DNA of 64,000 bases from G963923945 sp965199175 (GTDB lineage: Bacteria; Pseudomonadota; Alphaproteobacteria; G963923945): the NCBI GenBank assembly GCA_965199175.1, contig OZ240684.1, positions 868,001 through 932,000 of the forward strand, given 5' to 3'. The translations under genes were made by a program, and so were the position numbers. This document shows, one piece after another, positions 61,921 through 64,000 of this stretch (positions are counted from its first letter, which is position 1; every line of letters begins with the position of its first letter). Below the pieces are notes generated by a model that worked only from the letters and a program-made list of their open reading frames with translations, did not search any database and was not told where the DNA came from.

Positions 61921-62478
61921 TTATTCCCTGAACGAGCCACCATTCACATAGTCATCAAGATAGCTGTACGAGAACATATATTCTTGTTCGGCCAGCGGCG
62001 TATGGCAAGAAACACAATCGAGTTTATTTTCTTTCGGAGTCACCCCGTCAGCCTGGTAAATGCTGAACCCCCATCCACCGACACGATGGGCATGAGGAAA
62101 ATTTTCCGGCCAATTCTCCTTCCGCTCCATAACGGCGACCGCGGCTAATGTATCAATAACGTAAAGACCCTCTTCATCAATCAATGCTTCGCCTTCTGAA
62201 TCTTTCTGAACCTTATAAACCTCCATCACAATGACCGAACCCGGCCCTACTCTCACACCGTCTTGGTCACCTGAAGCAGAGCCTTTGGCAACCGCTACAT
62301 CATTGGCATACAGTTTGGCGACCTGTACATTTTCGGAGCGGTTCACTGTCGCATAATGAGCAAATGTCTCTTTGTAATTGGCAGGCACTTTGACAAATTC
62401 CGGATCACCCCCGGCATAAGACAGGGCCGCAAAAACCAAGGTCGAAAAAAAGGCCGTAAACAGAGAGAACTTCTTCAT
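61921..62478 (-). CDS. Cytochrome P460 family protein
   Basis: A 185-residue periplasmic c-type heme protein. An N-terminal signal peptide (KFSLFTAFFSTLVFAALSYA) is followed by YKETFAHYATVNRSE and GPGSVIVMEVYKVQKD. The heme-binding CVSCH is at C155-H159 near the C-terminus. P460 cytochromes can oxidise hydroxylamine or bind nitric oxide when a lysine cross-links the heme; whether that cross-link exists here cannot be read from sequence, so many homologues are simply heme proteins. Start ATG at 62478 follows GAGGATAA. Confidence 0.88.
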   Translation of the reverse strand: MKKFSLFTAFFSTLVFAALSYAGGDPEFVKVPANYKETFAHYATVNRSENVQVAKLYANDVAVAKGSASGDQDGVRVGPGSVIVMEVYKVQKDSEGEALIDEEGLYVIDTLAAVAVMERKENWPENFPHAHRVGGWGFSIYQADGVTPKENKLDCVSCHTPLAEQEYMFSYSYLDDYVNGGSFRE

Positions 62479-63249
62479 TTTATCCTCGTTTTACTTCGTT
62501 TGTACTTGTTTTACTTCGTTTTTACTTGTTCAGCTCGTTTTACTTTATTCATCTTTGCTTTACTTTGTCTATTCTCGTTTTACTTCGTTTATTATTGTTC
62601 TCATGTTTATTATTGTTCTCATCAGGGTGGTTGTATCTTGACAAAAACAACCAGTTACATAAAAAACGATCACAGATAGAAACGATTACAGACTAAGAAT
62701 CATTCGCAAACAAGCAGAGCCATATGATGCTGAACCGAACCGAACAAACTTTTGACCAAAAGCAGCTTATCACGGATGATCATCTCCACCAACAACAGAG
62801 TCATCAGCAGCATCACAATAAAGTGAAAAAGCTGCTCAACCAACCATAGGATCTGAGTAATAGGTTTTAAATTTTGAGATACCCGGTTTGCACAAATCGC
62901 TGAGTATTTCCAAATATTGGATACTCTGTTGAAAAAAAAGCGCCGGTGCCGTGAAAAATCACTATGCGTCATGAGGCATCAACGCATATTTTTCCCAGCT
63001 TATTTCTGCCGGGCTTATTTTTCCGCCCGGACTTTGTTCTCATAGCTTCTATCATTTTGTATGGAAATAATGGTAAACTGAAATACGTGGATTGTGACGA
63101 GAGATGGTTCCGTATCGAAGAGCTAAGCAACACAGTTCTTATCGGCAAAATGACCTGGGTAAAATAATCTGGTAAAACACGGATAAAATAAAAAATACCG
63201 GGTAAAATAAAAAACACGAATAAAATAAATAAAATTACAGAGTAAAACT
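62479..63249. other. Gene-free stretch with pyrimidine repeats
   Basis: At 62485-62620 the words CGTTTTACTTCGTTT and TGTTTATTATTGTTCTCA recur several times, forming the P460 leader on its own strand. A 90-codon minus frame at 62700-62972 has one hydrophobic stretch but no other support and is not called. Before the regulator gene, 63160-63245 contains repeated (G/A)TAAAATAAAA words. A promoter for the regulator must lie here. Confidence 0.45.
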
Positions 63250-63867
63250 ATGGAAATGCGTATCAAAGAACTTCGAAAAACCCTTAAGGGATGGACCCAG
63301 GCTGACCTTGCAGAGGCAACAGGGCTCTCCCAGTCTTATATTGGGGCCATCGAAAGCCGGAATATTGATAAATCACCGTCAATGGATACTCTGGTGGCTA
63401 TTGCCAACGCTCTCGATTCCCGGGTTGGTGAGTTATTCGATGACGCAAAACCTGTCCCGATTACCGGTAAAGTTGGGGCCGGTGCTAAAGTCCCGCTGGT
63501 AGATGCCTACGAAAAAGGAGATGGGCTGTATCATGTCTCCTGCCCTGCGGAACTCCATCACACAACCAAAGTGATCGGTGTCGAAGTCGATGGGGATAGC
63601 ATGATCCCGGTTTATGATAGTGGTGATATCCTCTTTTATTGGCGCGATACAATCGGTATACCCACCGAAGCCGTCAACACACGCTGTATCTGCGAAGATG
63701 ATAATGGTGATGCCTGGGTCAAATATGTAAAAATCGGCAGTGAGCCAGGCAAATTTCATCTTATCAGCCTCAATCCTCTGGCTGATAATATGCTCAATAT
63801 ATCCCTGAAATGGGCCGCACCCGTCCGGTTCCATCTGCCCAAAAATCTGGTCAAACGTTTTGAATAA
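63250..63867 (+). CDS. XRE-S24 (LexA/CI-like) transcriptional regulator
   Basis: A 205-residue repressor-type protein. An N-terminal helix-turn-helix (QADLAEATGLSQSYIGAIES, residues 17-36) is followed by an S24 peptidase-like domain. The putative self-cleavage site is Ala77-Gly78 in KVGAGAK, the catalytic serine is S117 in VDGDSMIP, and the basic residue is probably K158 (AWVKYV). This layout is shared by phage CI repressors and SOS-type regulators. It may control the small-ORF module just downstream or nearby genes; targets are unknown. Short TAAAATAA repeats precede it. Confidence 0.88.
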   Translation: MEMRIKELRKTLKGWTQADLAEATGLSQSYIGAIESRNIDKSPSMDTLVAIANALDSRVGELFDDAKPVPITGKVGAGAKVPLVDAYEKGDGLYHVSCPAELHHTTKVIGVEVDGDSMIPVYDSGDILFYWRDTIGIPTEAVNTRCICEDDNGDAWVKYVKIGSEPGKFHLISLNPLADNMLNISLKWAAPVRFHLPKNLVKRFE

Positions 63868-63876
63868 ATTCTGAAA

Positions 63877-63904
63877 GGCTGGGGGGATATTAAGCCCCCC
63901 GGCC
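63877..63904. promoter_or_regulatory. Strong GC hairpin before a small-ORF leader
   Basis: GGCTGGGGGG (63877-63886) pairs with CCCCCCGGCC (63895-63904), ten pairs with one G-T wobble and an AT-rich 8-nt loop. It lies between the regulator stop and AGGAG at 63911. There is no T-run, so it may be a structured leader rather than a terminator. The layout resembles the leader at 1473-1513. Confidence 0.55.
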
Positions 63905-63921
63905 CTTCATAGGAGTTCAAA

Positions 63922-63951
63922 ATGAACGAAAAAATCGTAAAATGGATATCA
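63922..63951 (+). CDS. Possible very short ORF in the duplicated leader module
   Basis: ATG at 63922 behind AGGAG gives only ten residues (MNEKIVKWIS). A second frame from ATG 63942 (MDIMKSQRHQKYQTF) stays open to the window edge, and its SQRHQK resembles SQHKNK in the ORF at 1513. The region may therefore be a diverged or frameshifted copy of that ORF. Whether either frame is translated is unknown. Confidence 0.3.
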
Positions 63952-64000
63952 TGAAAAGTCAACGCCATCAAAAATATCAGACCTTTCACTTGTACGGTTA

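Noticed and set aside
62700..62972. 90-codon minus-strand frame with one hydrophobic segment
   Set aside because: No ribosome-binding site or family, and it lies in a repeat-rich gap.

Overview
The window looks like the chromosome of a Gram-negative alphaproteobacterium of moderate GC content, probably Rhodospirillales-like, although the genus cannot be fixed from sequence alone. The evidence is a fourteen-gene nuo operon followed by birA, coaX, RNase J, methylmalonyl-CoA epimerase, a DUF1467 gene, a short-form proS, lolC, lolD and dnaE, an order familiar from alphaproteobacteria. An ATP12-type F1 assembly chaperone fits the same assignment.

Layout. Positions 1-7026 are an accessory edge. 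They hold a glycosyltransferase, several tiny or orphan ORFs (one a DUF1508 protein that is easily missed), two tRNA genes (Arg-CCT and Ser-GCT), two small membrane proteins, frameshifted phage structural gene remnants, and a palindromic repeat array that interrupts phage-like debris. Positions 7027-12522 carry envelope and stress functions: an M48 lipoprotein protease with a PDZ domain, DUF192, a tandem universal stress protein, an ion antiporter and a flavin-binding split-barrel protein. Positions 13249-17193 are a three-gene aldehyde:ferredoxin oxidoreductase module (polyferredoxin, tungsten-type catalytic subunit, FAD subunit). Positions 18314-24548 hold a SPOR protein, DUF1223, a soluble lytic transglycosylase, dapA and smpB. 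A protein built from 11-residue F-rich repeats follows at 24811-26346.

Positions 26367-56512 are almost entirely minus-strand housekeeping genes: dnaE, lolD, lolC, proS, a large secreted coiled-coil protein, tag, DUF1467, mce, rnj, coaX, birA and nuoN to nuoA. The one intruder is a very AT-rich membrane ORF between nuoK and nuoL. On the plus strand follow an ATP12-type chaperone, pccB and pccA. With the epimerase upstream, these supply two steps of the propionyl-CoA to succinyl-CoA route, and BirA would biotinylate PccA. The window ends with a cytochrome P460, an S24/XRE repressor-like regulator, and a second copy of the leader and small-ORF motif seen at position 1513.

A recurring theme is short tandem duplication. 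It occurs in many intergenic regions and in non-conserved protein segments (LolD N-terminus, DnaE C-terminal region, NuoE tail, the coiled-coil protein). I found no CRISPR array, complete insertion sequence, integrase, rRNA or recognisable defence system. Nothing here is clearly a complete new system. The best leads are the nuoK-nuoL insertion, the palindromic repeat array in the phage remnant, and the duplicated leader/small-ORF module.
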